64,000 nt of DNA from Janibacter indicus (GCF_900176385.1 NZ_FWXN01000011.1:1-64000); one strand, 5' to 3'. Shown: positions 16,216 through 24,558, counted from the first letter of the stretch. The notes: generated from the sequence alone by a model not told the origin. Made by a program: numbers and translations.

Positions 16216-16257
16216 CACCTCGACCGCGGTCGTCTGATGCGGCTCGTCGACGGTTGA
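16216..16257 (+). pseudogene. Relic of a TNT-like gene 3' end (copy c)
   Basis: Fourteen codons reading HLDRGRLMRLVDG and a stop in the spacer after immunity copy 3, nearly identical to the relic at 9183. This is the last trace of the toxin locus; the following gene is a housekeeping transporter. The border of the island therefore lies between 16257 and 16294. Confidence 0.7.
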
Positions 16258-16293
16258 CGGCCCTGCTCCCACACGGCCCCTCGAGGTGACACG

Positions 16294-17814
16294 ATGAGCG
16301 CGCGGGGAGACCGCACCATCTCGTCCCAGGAGGATGCACGCGTGGAGCAGGAACGGTCGGGGGAGGACGCGCAGCCGGACGGTGTCGAGGCCGAGGTCGT
16401 CGAGGAGCCCGTCCACGAGGAGCCCGACGCGGAGCCGGAGCAGGACGAGGCGACGGACCCCCCTTCGGACGTCGCTTCGAGACGCTCGCAGAGCGAGCTC
16501 CTCAGCGAGCGTGATGGGGACTCGCAGAGCGAGCTCCGCCCACGCGGAACGTGGGACCCAAGCGAGCGTGATGGGGACTTGCAGAGCGAGCTCCTCAACG
16601 AGCGTGCTGAGAGCGAGGACGAGGTCGTGCACACGACCGACGGGGAGGTGCGGCAGGCCGACGAGGCCGACGACGACGCCGAGACCATCCCCGTCGCCGA
16701 GACGCGCACACCCGACCCGACCCATGAGCACGAGGCGCCCGAGGAGGAGTCGCGGGTGCGGGTGTCGCTGTCGCCGACCCTGACGATCCTGCTCGGGCTG
16801 GCCGCCGGAGCCGTGGCGATCTCCGGCCTGCGGGAGGTGTCGGGCATCATCGCGCCGACCTTCCTCGCGATGACCCTGATCATCGCCGTCTATCCGGTCT
16901 ACAAGGTGCTGCGCCGCTTCCTCGGCTCGATCATCTCCGGGCTGCTGCTCATCGTCATGCTCTACGGGATCCTCGCCTTCCTCGGAGCGTCCATCGGCCT
17001 GGCGGCCAGCCGCTTCGCGACCGAGCTGGCCAGGCCGGAGTACACGAGCACCTTCACCGGGCTGGTGCGCGACGGACGCGACCTGCTGCTCGAGCGGGGC
17101 ATCGAGGCCCAGGAGATCGACGAGGCGATCTCGAACTTCGACCTGCGCAACCTCACCGGCCTGGCGACCTCGCTCGCCAACACGATCACCGGCCTGACGA
17201 CGACGATGCTCTTCCTGCTGACGGTGATGATCTTCCTCGTCATGGACGCCGGCGGCTTCAAGGGGCGCCTGTCGGCCATCCACCGGCACAAGCCCGACGT
17301 CGCCGACGCCCTCGTCGACTTCGGCTACCGGGTGCGCAAGTACTGGATCGTCTCGACCGTCTTCGGCATCATCGTCGCCGTCATCGACTACTTCGCGCTC
17401 GTTTGGCTCGGCGTGCCCTTGGCGATGACCTTCGGTCTGCTCGCCTTCGTCACCAACTACATCCCCAACATCGGCTTCGTCCTCGGCCTCATCCCGCCGG
17501 CCTTCATCGCGCTGCTGTCGGGCGGGGTGTCGACGATGATCTGGGTCATCGCGATCTACTGCGTCGTCAACTTCGTCATCCAGTCGATCTTCCAGCCGAA
17601 GTTCACCGGCGACGCCGTCGGCATCAATGCGACGACCGCCTTCCTGTCGCTCGTCTTCTGGGCCTACGTCTTCGGGGCCCTCGGCGCGCTGCTCGCCATC
17701 CCGTGCACCCTGCTCGTCAAGAGCCTGCTCATCGACCGTGACCCCAGGGCCCGCTGGATCAACCAGTTCATCGCCAGCGACCCGCGCGAGCGACGCAGCG
17801 CCCAGCCGACGTAG
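16294..17814 (+). CDS. AI-2E family transporter (YdiK/TqsA-like) with repeat-derived insert
   Basis: A 506-residue polytopic membrane protein of the AI-2E exporter family. Residues about 155-490 hold seven or eight hydrophobic helices and the family segments FVTNYIPNIGFVLGLIPP and QPKFTGDAVGINATTAFLSL. The N-terminal 150 residues are acidic, cytosolic and low complexity. Part of this region (about residues 60-106) is encoded by short genomic repeats and reads SQSELLSERDGD, SQSELRPRGTWDP, LQSELLNERAES. The substrate is unknown. The gene is the first clear chromosomal-backbone gene after the toxin locus and precedes prfB. Confidence 0.8.
   Translation: MSARGDRTISSQEDARVEQERSGEDAQPDGVEAEVVEEPVHEEPDAEPEQDEATDPPSDVASRRSQSELLSERDGDSQSELRPRGTWDPSERDGDLQSELLNERAESEDEVVHTTDGEVRQADEADDDAETIPVAETRTPDPTHEHEAPEEESRVRVSLSPTLTILLGLAAGAVAISGLREVSGIIAPTFLAMTLIIAVYPVYKVLRRFLGSIISGLLLIVMLYGILAFLGASIGLAASRFATELARPEYTSTFTGLVRDGRDLLLERGIEAQEIDEAISNFDLRNLTGLATSLANTITGLTTTMLFLLTVMIFLVMDAGGFKGRLSAIHRHKPDVADALVDFGYRVRKYWIVSTVFGIIVAVIDYFALVWLGVPLAMTFGLLAFVTNYIPNIGFVLGLIPPAFIALLSGGVSTMIWVIAIYCVVNFVIQSIFQPKFTGDAVGINATTAFLSLVFWAYVFGALGALLAIPCTLLVKSLLIDRDPRARWINQFIASDPRERRSAQPT
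16474..16611 (+). repeat. REP-like repeat cluster inside a coding region
   Basis: Three imperfect copies of a unit with CGCAGAGCGAGCTC and AGCGAGCGTGATGGGGA, all in frame with the transporter gene. The middle copy contains a 25-base sequence (16536-16560) found exactly, in inverted orientation, at 50827-50851 within nasA. A related unit (TTCGAGACGCTTGCAGAGC) lies after the tmRNA gene at 28947. The cores can form small hairpins (CCCACG/CGTGGG, GCTCGC/GCGAGC), as REP elements do. Confidence 0.7.
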
Positions 17815-17849
17815 GGGAGCGGGCCACCCCTGCCGTAAGGTGACCTGTC

Positions 17850-18962
17850 GTGGCTGTCGACTTCGAGACCGAGATCAAGCACCTGCGCACGACCATGGCG
17901 TCCGTGCGCGAGGTGACCGACCTGCCTGCGCTCGAGCAGCAGATCAGCGACCTCGAGCAGCAGGCCGCCGCCCCCGACCTGTGGGACGACCCCGAGTCGG
18001 CGCAGGGCGTGACCTCCGCGCTGTCGCGGGCCAACGCCGAGCGCGACCGCATCGTCGGCATGGACTCGCGCATCGACGACCTCGAGACGCTCGTCGAGCT
18101 CGGGACCGAGGAGGGCGACGCCGACACGCTCGCCGAGGCCGAGACCGAGCTGACCAAGGTCGCCAAGGCGGTCAGCGAGCTCGAGGTCCGCACGCTGCTG
18201 TCCGGGGAGTACGACGAGCGCGAGGCCGTCGTGACGATCCGCGCCGGCGCCGGTGGCGTCGACGCCGCCGACTTCGCCGAGATGCTCATGCGCATGTACC
18301 TGCGCTGGGCCGAGCGCCACGGATACCCGACCAAGGTCATGGACACCTCCTACGCCGAGGAGGCGGGCCTGAAGTCGGCCACCTTCGAGGTCAACGTCCC
18401 CTACGCCTACGGCAACCTCTCGGTCGAAGGGGGGACCCACCGCCTGGTGCGCATCTCTCCCTTCGACAACCAGGGCCGGCGCCAGACCTCCTTCGCCGCG
18501 GTCGAGGTCATCCCGCTCATCGAGGGCACCGACTCCATCGAGATCCCGGACAACGAGCTGAAGATCGACGTCTTCCGCTCCTCCGGCCCCGGCGGCCAGT
18601 CGGTCAACACGACCGACTCCGCCGTGCGCATGACGCACATCCCGACCGGCATCGTCGTGTCGATGCAGAACGAGAAGTCGCAGATCCAGAACCGCGCCGC
18701 CGCGCTGCGCGTCATGCAGTCGCGACTGCTCCTGCAGAAGAAGGCCGAGGAGGCCGCCGAGCGCAAGGAGCTCGCCGGCGACGTCAAGGCCAGCTGGGGC
18801 GACCAGATGCGCTCCTACGTGCTCAACCCGTACCAGATGGTCAAGGACCTGCGCACCGAGCACGAGACCGGCAACCCGTCCGCGGTCTTCGACGGTGACA
18901 TCGACGGCTTCATCGAGGCCGGCATCCGCTGGCGCATCGAGCAGGCCAAGTCCGAGGACTGA
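17850..18962 (+). CDS. prfB: Peptide chain release factor 2
   Basis: RF2 ends translation at UGA and UAA codons on the ribosome. The 370-residue protein has the tripeptide SPF (in RISPFDNQ), which distinguishes RF2 from RF1, and the catalytic GGQ ([10 protein letters not shown]). Start GTG at 17850. There is no in-frame UGA near residue 25, so the autoregulatory +1 frameshift of enteric prfB is absent, as usual in actinobacteria. In relatives prfB is directly followed by ftsE; here a 5-kb toxin island separates them. Confidence 0.95.
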   Translation: MAVDFETEIKHLRTTMASVREVTDLPALEQQISDLEQQAAAPDLWDDPESAQGVTSALSRANAERDRIVGMDSRIDDLETLVELGTEEGDADTLAEAETELTKVAKAVSELEVRTLLSGEYDEREAVVTIRAGAGGVDAADFAEMLMRMYLRWAERHGYPTKVMDTSYAEEAGLKSATFEVNVPYAYGNLSVEGGTHRLVRISPFDNQGRRQTSFAAVEVIPLIEGTDSIEIPDNELKIDVFRSSGPGGQSVNTTDSAVRMTHIPTGIVVSMQNEKSQIQNRAAALRVMQSRLLLQKKAEEAAERKELAGDVKASWGDQMRSYVLNPYQMVKDLRTEHETGNPSAVFDGDIDGFIEAGIRWRIEQAKSED

Positions 18963-19057
18963 TCCTCCCGCTCCCCGGGACTCGATGGGGAGTTCTCCCC
19001 ACTGCGTGACGCCCGTCATGCCTCTACGGTGGTCCACGGACCATCAGGGGGTGGCGC

Positions 19058-20059
19058 ATGGAACCGAAGGGGACGGCCGTCAAGGCGACGGCCATGAGTC
19101 GTGAGGCGTGGGACGTCGTGCTCGACGCCGGGCGCCGGCCGGGGGCGTCGAGCGCCGTCTGGGCCGAGCTGGGTGAGCGGGGCATGGCGAAGGGGAGAGA
19201 CCTCACCCCGCTGTGGAGAGACGTCGTCGCGGGCCTGTCGCGCGCCGACGCCCGGCTGGAGGTCCTGGCCCGTTCGGGGGCGATGCGGTTCCGTACGACC
19301 ATCTCGGTGATGGGGACCCTCTGCCTGCTGGAGACGTCTCGTGAGCGGGTGGTCGCCGAGGGTGAGGTCACTCGAGAGCCCCGGGTGCTGGTGCAGATCG
19401 TGCGGCCCGACGCGGTGTTCGACGCGGTGTCGCGGGTGCTGCCACCGGTCGACGCGCTGCGGGCCGATGACCGGGTGGCCGACGAGGTCGGCGTCCCCGT
19501 CCCGGCGACGGATCTTCCCTTCGGCGGAGAGGCGGTCTCGCTCGACGAGCGCGGCGCGGGACCGGTGGGCGCGACCGCCGGTGTCGGCGCGCCGACGGGT
19601 GACGGGGGCTGGTTGTCCACGGCGGAGCTGACCGAGGGGCACCAGGGCGACGACCTGCGGCCGGACGAGGCGATGGTTCGGGCCTTCGCCGCTCTGCTCG
19701 GTGAGATGTCCGACGAGCCCAGTGCTGACGAGTCTGCGGATGCTCTGGCGTCCGTCCCGGGGGTGGACCCGAGGCTGGCCGAGATGCTGCGGGAGCCGGA
19801 GACCGAGGTGGTCGTGCTGCGCAGTCCGGGGCGTCGTGGGGCCCGCTCAGCGGAAGGCGCCCTGCAGATGCTGGGTGGGCTCGCCCTTCGTCAGTGGGTC
19901 GTCACGGACGAGGGTTTGGTCGCCGTTCGCGCGGACGTCGGTGGAGTGCGGGTGCTGGGTGTCGAACCGGGCGATCTTGCCGACGAGGTGCGCCGGCTGG
20001 TGGCCGGAGACGTCGCGGACATCGAGGCGGTCGCGGAGTACTTCGGGGAGGACTCATGA
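19058..20059 (+). CDS. Unrecognised protein, candidate secretion partner of the WXG100 toxin
   Basis: A 333-residue soluble protein with no signal peptide or membrane segment. The N-terminal half is mixed alpha/beta, there is an acidic Ser/Glu-rich linker near residues 205-240, and the C-terminal part reads ALRQWVVTDEGLVAVRADVGGVRVLGV. Its layout, size and place directly before (4-base overlap with) a WXG100 toxin gene recall EspG-type chaperones of type VII secretion, but I see no decisive motif. Start ATG 19058 has CAGGGGG upstream; ATG 19094 is possible. It could instead be an unrelated regulator. Confidence 0.45.
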   Translation: MEPKGTAVKATAMSREAWDVVLDAGRRPGASSAVWAELGERGMAKGRDLTPLWRDVVAGLSRADARLEVLARSGAMRFRTTISVMGTLCLLETSRERVVAEGEVTREPRVLVQIVRPDAVFDAVSRVLPPVDALRADDRVADEVGVPVPATDLPFGGEAVSLDERGAGPVGATAGVGAPTGDGGWLSTAELTEGHQGDDLRPDEAMVRAFAALLGEMSDEPSADESADALASVPGVDPRLAEMLREPETEVVVLRSPGRRGARSAEGALQMLGGLALRQWVVTDEGLVAVRADVGGVRVLGVEPGDLADEVRRLVAGDVADIEAVAEYFGEDS

Positions 20060-21405
20060 GCGTGCAGGAAGGGCTGGAGCCCAAGGCTGTTCGTGCGGCC
20101 GGTGAGCGCATCGAGTCGCTCGGCAAGCAGGTCTCGGGCATCCAGGACGACGGCAACGCGATGCTCAAGGTGCTGTCCGCGGTGTGGGAGGGGCCCGATC
20201 TGGGGACCTTCGAGAGCGGGTGGTCGGAGGCTGGGCCGCAGGTGGCGCAGGCGGCCGAGACGCTGCGTGCCGCGGGGGCTGAGCTGCGTCGGCAGGCCGA
20301 GGACCAGGTGCGTGTCAGCGATGGCGAAGGGAGTCGCGGCGGCGGTGGCGGCGGGTGGGGTTGGCCCGACTGGGACCTGCCGGACTTCGACTTCCCGGAC
20401 CTGAACCCCTTCGACGGGTGGGACTGGGACCTGCCGGACATCGACTGGCCGGACATCGATCTGGGCAAGCTGTTCAGCGACTTCTGGGACGGCTTCCTCG
20501 ACCTCCTCGAGGGCATCGGCGACTGGTGGGACGACATCCCTTGGTGGGGTCAGCTGATCATCGGGGTCGTGGCGGTGATCGTCATCGCTGTCGTCCTCTT
20601 CTTCGTCGGCCTCGAGGTCGCCGCGATCGTGGCGGCGCTCGGCACGATTGCGATGATCGTCGGGGCGATCATGACTGTCCTCGACCTTCTCGACGAGATC
20701 GCCGAGTTCCTGCGTGACCCGAAGGCGGCGATCGAGAAATTCCTGAACGACCCTCTCGCCGCTCTGGACGACCTGATCTGGTTGGTCGTCGGCGCGCTGC
20801 CCTGGGGTATCGGCAAGGTCTTGCAGCGCTTCCGCAAGCCGCTCAAGGAGCTCTTCGAAAACGCCGCTCCCTGGCTGAAGAGGAAGTGGGACGACGTTGC
20901 GGCCTGGGGTAAGAAGAAGTGGGACGACGCGGAGGGCGCCATCCGTCGAAAGTACGACGAGTTCTTGGACTGGGCATCAGCCAGGCGCAACAAGAAGGAC
21001 CTTGGAGGTGGCCTCGACGTACACGAAGGGCGCACGACTGAGGGGTCGAAGCGGGGACCGGGGCACGTCCAGCGGGACCACGTCGGCAAATCGGATCAAG
21101 ACATGATCAATCGGGCGAACGGGGACAAGCCAGTGCCGACTTCGAGTTACCCGTCGAATGCTCGCGCCGAGCGTGCAATCGCGGACAACGTGAATGAACA
21201 CGAGAAGCAGATTCAGAAGTGGCTGAGGAATGCGAAGCCGAATGAGTCGAAATCGTTCGACTCCCAGCACGACTACCCCACTGGACGGCACGTTCCGAAG
21301 GGCGGGACGAGCGCTTCCGACGTAACTGGTAGCAGAGTCGTCATCGTGCCTGACCCGAAGATGCCGAAGGGGTACCGAATCCTGACGTCCCACCCGATTC
21401 CCTAG
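20056..21405 (+). CDS. WXG100-type polymorphic toxin with RNase A-like (CdiA-CT) C-terminus
   Basis: A 449-residue toxin. The WXG100-like hairpin spans residues 1-88 (WEG at 44-46). Then comes a Gly run and a striking Trp/Asp/Pro-rich stretch at 101-165 (PDWDLPDFDFPDLNPFDGWD...). Two hydrophobic helices follow (about 166-187 and 188-212), and amphipathic segments to about 310. Residues 316-449 match the bacterial RNase A-like domain of contact-dependent inhibition toxins: GGGLDVHEG...HVQRDHVGKSDQDMINRA, SSYPSNARAERAI, and the ending YRILTSHPIP. The His residues needed for catalysis (in VHEG and RDHVGK) are present, so activity against tRNA or other RNA is plausible. It overlaps the upstream gene by 4 bases and is followed by its likely immunity gene. 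Confidence 0.8.
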   Translation: MSVQEGLEPKAVRAAGERIESLGKQVSGIQDDGNAMLKVLSAVWEGPDLGTFESGWSEAGPQVAQAAETLRAAGAELRRQAEDQVRVSDGEGSRGGGGGGWGWPDWDLPDFDFPDLNPFDGWDWDLPDIDWPDIDLGKLFSDFWDGFLDLLEGIGDWWDDIPWWGQLIIGVVAVIVIAVVLFFVGLEVAAIVAALGTIAMIVGAIMTVLDLLDEIAEFLRDPKAAIEKFLNDPLAALDDLIWLVVGALPWGIGKVLQRFRKPLKELFENAAPWLKRKWDDVAAWGKKKWDDAEGAIRRKYDEFLDWASARRNKKDLGGGLDVHEGRTTEGSKRGPGHVQRDHVGKSDQDMINRANGDKPVPTSSYPSNARAERAIADNVNEHEKQIQKWLRNAKPNESKSFDSQHDYPTGRHVPKGGTSASDVTGSRVVIVPDPKMPKGYRILTSHPIP

Positions 21406-21413
21406 GTAGGCTG

Positions 21414-22001
21414 ATGAGCATGTCGCTTGAGCTCAGTTTCCCGGCGTTGCACAACTTGATGAGCGCTGGCTTCAATCAGGACTTTTGGGAGCTCGATGGG
21501 TCACCCCAAGCAGTAGTCAGCGCCTTCACCCCTGAGCCGATATTTTGCGCTCGGATCCCCGGCGAGGTGGATCGGCTTGTGGCTCAATTCGAGGGCGAGG
21601 CATTGGACGATGCCCTGCAAGAGATGGGTAACTGCTACGACTATGCCAAGGACGGCCTGACCGGAGGAGACTGGCTCGCTGCCGTGGTGGCACAGGTCCG
21701 GGCCGAGGCTCCGACGACTGACGAGATCAGCGCGCTGGTGGGACGTGACGTCACGCAGGTGCTGTGGTCGGCGCCGATCAGTATCCGGACTGCCAGTTCG
21801 GAAGTCGTGTTCGAGGGAGAAGTGAGTGTCGATAACGGAGTTGACTACTACGACGTTCCAGCAGATGGAGAGCCCAGCATCGATGGTCTGGTTGGCCACG
21901 AGATCCTTGCGGCCTTCGTGGAAGACGACCAAGCTTGGCTGGCCACAGCCCAGGTGCGGGTCATCGGTGCGATGGCCGCCGTTTCGTCTCCTTCAGCCTG
22001 A
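21414..22001 (+). CDS. CdiI-like immunity protein of the RNase A-like toxin, copy 1
   Basis: A 195-residue acidic protein starting at ATG 21414, 8 bases after the toxin. FPALHNLMSAGFNQDFWE and the segment YDYAKDGLTGGDWLAAVVAQ resemble the contact-dependent growth inhibition immunity family (CdiI_2) that pairs with RNase A-like toxins. It should bind the toxin's nuclease domain in the cytoplasm. A domain of about 90 residues follows the family core. Two further family members lie downstream. Confidence 0.7.
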   Translation: MSMSLELSFPALHNLMSAGFNQDFWELDGSPQAVVSAFTPEPIFCARIPGEVDRLVAQFEGEALDDALQEMGNCYDYAKDGLTGGDWLAAVVAQVRAEAPTTDEISALVGRDVTQVLWSAPISIRTASSEVVFEGEVSVDNGVDYYDVPADGEPSIDGLVGHEILAAFVEDDQAWLATAQVRVIGAMAAVSSPSA

Positions 22002-22075
22002 AGTGCTGGGGCGCACGTGCGTGTCGGCTTCGTCGATGGCTGGACCTGACCCGGATGTCCTGCAGCCAGCCGCGT

Positions 22076-22141
22076 CAGGCCAACGCCGCTCATGATCTCA
22101 AGCATCGACCCGACGACTGGGAAGGCAGCCAGTCCACTTGA
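22076..22141 (+). pseudogene. Relic of a colicin-immunity-like gene end
   Basis: Codons reading QANAAHDLKHRPDDWEGSQST and stop (in part) match LAKAARDLKHRPDGWEGSNGQ within the gene at 23297-23692. In both places the segment lies just before a CdiI-like gene. A unit made of this tail and a CdiI-like gene was apparently duplicated. Apart from the relic, 22002-22192 has no gene. Confidence 0.6.
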
Positions 22142-22192
22142 TCAGGAGTGCCGGTAGCGGGGAGGCGGCCCTCTCGCCTGAAGGAGCGACGC

Positions 22193-22825
22193 GTGGATCT
22201 CAAGCTCGAGTACCCGGCGCTGGCCGACCTGCTGTCAGGCGGCTTCAACCAGGACTATGAAGACATCTTCGGTGATGCGGAGGACGTCCTCGCCATGTAC
22301 GCGGCGGACCCGGTGTTCTGCGCGCGGGTGCCTCGGGAGGTCGACCAACTGGTCTCGACCAACGAAGGGGCGGCGCTCGACGAGGCACTTGCTGCCCTGC
22401 ACAACGGGTACGCGTACGAGGCCCACGGACAGACGGCTCGGGAGTTCCTCGAGATGGTCGCCGAGCGGGCGCTGGAGCGCACGGTCGCCCCGGTCGCTCC
22501 GTATTCGGAGCTCGTGGGCCAGAAGGTCAGCTCGGTCGTGGAGGGCCCGCCGGTGGGCGTGGTCGTCGGTGACACGGTGGTCGTTTTCACCTCCGGGATG
22601 ATGTGCTCTGCGTCTGGGGGACGTGGTCTCACCGATGTCGACCAGGCACGTCTCGCGATCGGCCAGCCCGTGCTGTGGGTGGGGGAGAGCAACGGCGGGA
22701 TCAGCATTGCCACGGCGCGGGTGCGGATCTTCACGCCAGCGGGCCCGAACGCGCCGGAGCCGTCCTTCGAGATCCGGCAGGCCGCGGGACACGGGCTACT
22801 GCGAAGGGAGGCGGACAACCGGTGA
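22193..22825 (+). CDS. CdiI-like immunity protein, copy 2
   Basis: A 210-residue paralogue of 21414-22001: LEYPALADLLSGGFNQDYEDIFGDAEDVLAMYAADPVFCARVPREVDQLV aligns along the first half, given here in outline only. GTG 22193 has AAGGAG at 22181-22186. The second half diverges from copy 1 (ELVGQKVSSVVEGPPVGVVVG). It has no adjacent toxin and may protect against a relative's toxin variant. It overlaps the next gene by 4 bases. Confidence 0.65.
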   Translation: MDLKLEYPALADLLSGGFNQDYEDIFGDAEDVLAMYAADPVFCARVPREVDQLVSTNEGAALDEALAALHNGYAYEAHGQTAREFLEMVAERALERTVAPVAPYSELVGQKVSSVVEGPPVGVVVGDTVVVFTSGMMCSASGGRGLTDVDQARLAIGQPVLWVGESNGGISIATARVRIFTPAGPNAPEPSFEIRQAAGHGLLRREADNR

Positions 22826-23277
22826 GGCGATTCGATGCCATGGAGGACCCCACGGTGGCAGCTTGGGTCAACGGACTCGAGCCGTCTGGGACGGTGGGCT
22901 TGTACGTCAAGTACAAGGTGGGAGTGGCTGGCCTTGTCGCCGTCGCAGACATCGCCTTCCCAGAGCTCATCGAAGTCGACGGGCTGGTGTTCATCAAGGC
23001 TCGATATTCGGGCTTCTCCCAGAAGACGCTCGATGACTGGCGTGAGCGTCTGGGAGACGATCGAGCAGCCTTGTCCCGTGTGGTCAACCACTTCGTTGTC
23101 TGGGACGAGATCGAGGTGGAAGGGGAGGGCTCGGACGACAGCGACAACATGGCGGCTGAGTTCATCGCCGAGTGCTGGCGGGCGAGGGCAGCAGCCGACT
23201 TCCCTGATCGGAATATCGTCGTCGAAGTCGTCGACCAGTACGGGCCCACCGTGGTGATGTACGAACCGAACGCCTAG
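22822..23277 (+). CDS. Unrecognised protein in immunity gene array
   Basis: A 151-residue acidic protein, GTG 22822 overlapping the previous stop. Features are a short hydrophobic segment (VGVAGLVAVADIAF), DDWRERLGDDRAALSRVVNHFVVWDEIEVEG and the ending VVEVVDQYGPTVVMYEPNA. No family was recognised. Size, acidity and coupling to a CdiI-like gene suggest another immunity protein. The true N-terminus could also be the ATG at 22837 (MEDPT). Confidence 0.5.
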   Translation: MRRFDAMEDPTVAAWVNGLEPSGTVGLYVKYKVGVAGLVAVADIAFPELIEVDGLVFIKARYSGFSQKTLDDWRERLGDDRAALSRVVNHFVVWDEIEVEGEGSDDSDNMAAEFIAECWRARAAADFPDRNIVVEVVDQYGPTVVMYEPNA

Positions 23278-23296
23278 CGACATGGGGCCAGATGCC

Positions 23297-23692
23297 ATGA
23301 ATGACGAGCTCGGAGTCCTCGACGAGACGTACGCAGCGCTCTTTGACACCTTCCTCAGCGGTGCCGTGGAGGCTGCGGCCTTTCGGTCGCAGTTCTACGC
23401 GACGGTGACATCGGACGCCCGCCTCGGGGACGACGTCCGCTACGCCATCCTCCAGCGGGTCTTCTTCGGCCTCGAGGATCTCGTGCTGGATGGGGATCTT
23501 CCCGACGGCGAAGAGCGTGATCACGACGAGATCGACGAGGCCGCCTTCCGGGAGATCCTGGCCAAGGCCGCCCGCGACCTCAAGCATCGACCCGACGGCT
23601 GGGAAGGCAGCAACGGCCAGATCCAGGGTGCGGGTGGCCCGGGAGGTTCAGACCTACCTGATGGGTCGAAGGAGGCGACACATGGATCTTGA
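23297..23692 (+). CDS. Colicin-immunity-like protein
   Basis: A 131-residue acidic, helical protein (MNDELGVLDETYAALFDTFLSG...). The pattern F--QF---VTSDARL and the cluster of acidic residues near LEDLVLDGDLPDGEERDHDEIDEAAFR recall bacterial self-protective colicin-like immunity domains. The last 25 codons are Gly/Ser-rich and overlap the start of the following pseudogene. ATG 23297 is preferred to the upstream 23282 start, since the latter lies only 4 bases after the previous stop and lacks a ribosome site. Confidence 0.5.
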   Translation: MNDELGVLDETYAALFDTFLSGAVEAAAFRSQFYATVTSDARLGDDVRYAILQRVFFGLEDLVLDGDLPDGEERDHDEIDEAAFREILAKAARDLKHRPDGWEGSNGQIQGAGGPGGSDLPDGSKEATHGS

Positions 23693-24170
23693 GCGTGAGT
23701 ACCCAGCGCTCGTTGACCTGATGATGTCGGGCTTCCATCTGGACTTCTGGGACTTCCACGAGTCGCCGGAAGCTGGACAACAACTACGACTACGAAGAGG
23801 AGGGCATCACTGCATCGGCGTGGCTGACCGCGGTGCGGGACCAGGTGGTCGCCGAGACGCCTTCGGTCGAGATGATCGACGCGCTCGTGGGCGCGCGCGT
23901 CCTCGGTGCGACAGGCGGGAAGGTGCTCACGGTCCAGGCGGACGCCGGCTCGATCCGCTACCGCGGCGGCGCTCTGGTCCATGCGTTGGGCCGTGGCCGA
24001 GTGTGCGCTCGGGGTGAGGGGTCGTACTTTGTCAGGACGGCCGTCGGGGAAACATCCTCGTCGCCTTCGACACCGGGGAGCGGCTGCGGCTTGCCACGCG
24101 CTCGCTCCAGCTGGTCAGCGACACAGAGGGGCGCAGGCCCCATTGGACGTTCACTCCGGTCACCTCGTGA
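23682..24170 (+). pseudogene. CdiI-like immunity pseudogene, copy 3
   Basis: ATG 23682 opens MDLEREYPALVDLMMSGFHLDFWDFHESPE, a clear match to the two CdiI-like genes. At about 23773 the frame shifts: homology continues as LDNNYDYEEEGITASAWLTAVRDQVVAETPSVEMIDALVGARV in the second frame, in two blocks, with about 35 residues missing in between. Near 24045 it shifts again to a frame ending GNILVAFDTGERLRLATRS...FTPVTS with a stop at 24168. At least one deletion and two frameshifts mark it as dead. Confidence 0.75.
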
Positions 24171-24217
24171 GGTGTTGAGGACCTAGAGGCGGGCCGTGAC
24201 GGTCATAGCCTGACCTC

Positions 24218-24445
24218 ATGCACCTGCACCTCGCCCCCGACGCCGACGGCCTGAGACTCGAGCTGGACGACGACGCCCGCCGCTTCCTGCGGGCCAACAT
24301 CATCGAGGCCATGCAGGAGCTCGGTGAGGACGAGTACGACACCCGGACGGGGTTCACCCTCGACGAGGCCCGACGGGTCGCCGACCTGCTGAGCCCACCT
24401 GCGCCGGGCACCGCGGACCCGTCGTCACCCGGCCCGATCGACTGA
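24218..24445 (+). CDS. Small acidic hypothetical protein
   Basis: A 75-residue protein (MHLHLAPDADGLRLELDDDARRFLRANIIEAMQELG...). It is acidic and probably helical, with a Pro-rich end. Codon use is strongly GC-biased as in backbone genes, unlike the toxin island before it, so it likely marks the return to core chromosome ahead of ftsE. No family recognised. Confidence 0.5.
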   Translation: MHLHLAPDADGLRLELDDDARRFLRANIIEAMQELGEDEYDTRTGFTLDEARRVADLLSPPAPGTADPSSPGPID

Positions 24446-24558
24446 GGGCGGCCACCTAACGCGCCGAGGTCACGCGGGTGTCACGGCCTCGCAGCGAAGC
24501 GACATATCCTGCAGGCGGCCGTTCACCCCCTTCGTCCGCGTAAGGCCCCGAGCACCTG

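Noticed and set aside
17850-17960. Programmed +1 frameshift in prfB
   Set aside because: The frame is open from GTG 17850 with no internal UGA near codon 26.
22603-22821. Longer N-terminus for the gene at 22822
   Set aside because: The extra codons overlap the CdiI-like gene in another frame and have no ribosome site; GTG 22822 overlaps the upstream stop as expected.
7167-24170. Complete type VII (ESX) secretion system
   Set aside because: Only substrates with WXG100-like domains and a weak EspG-like candidate are present; no EccB, EccC, EccD, EccE or mycosin gene occurs in the window.
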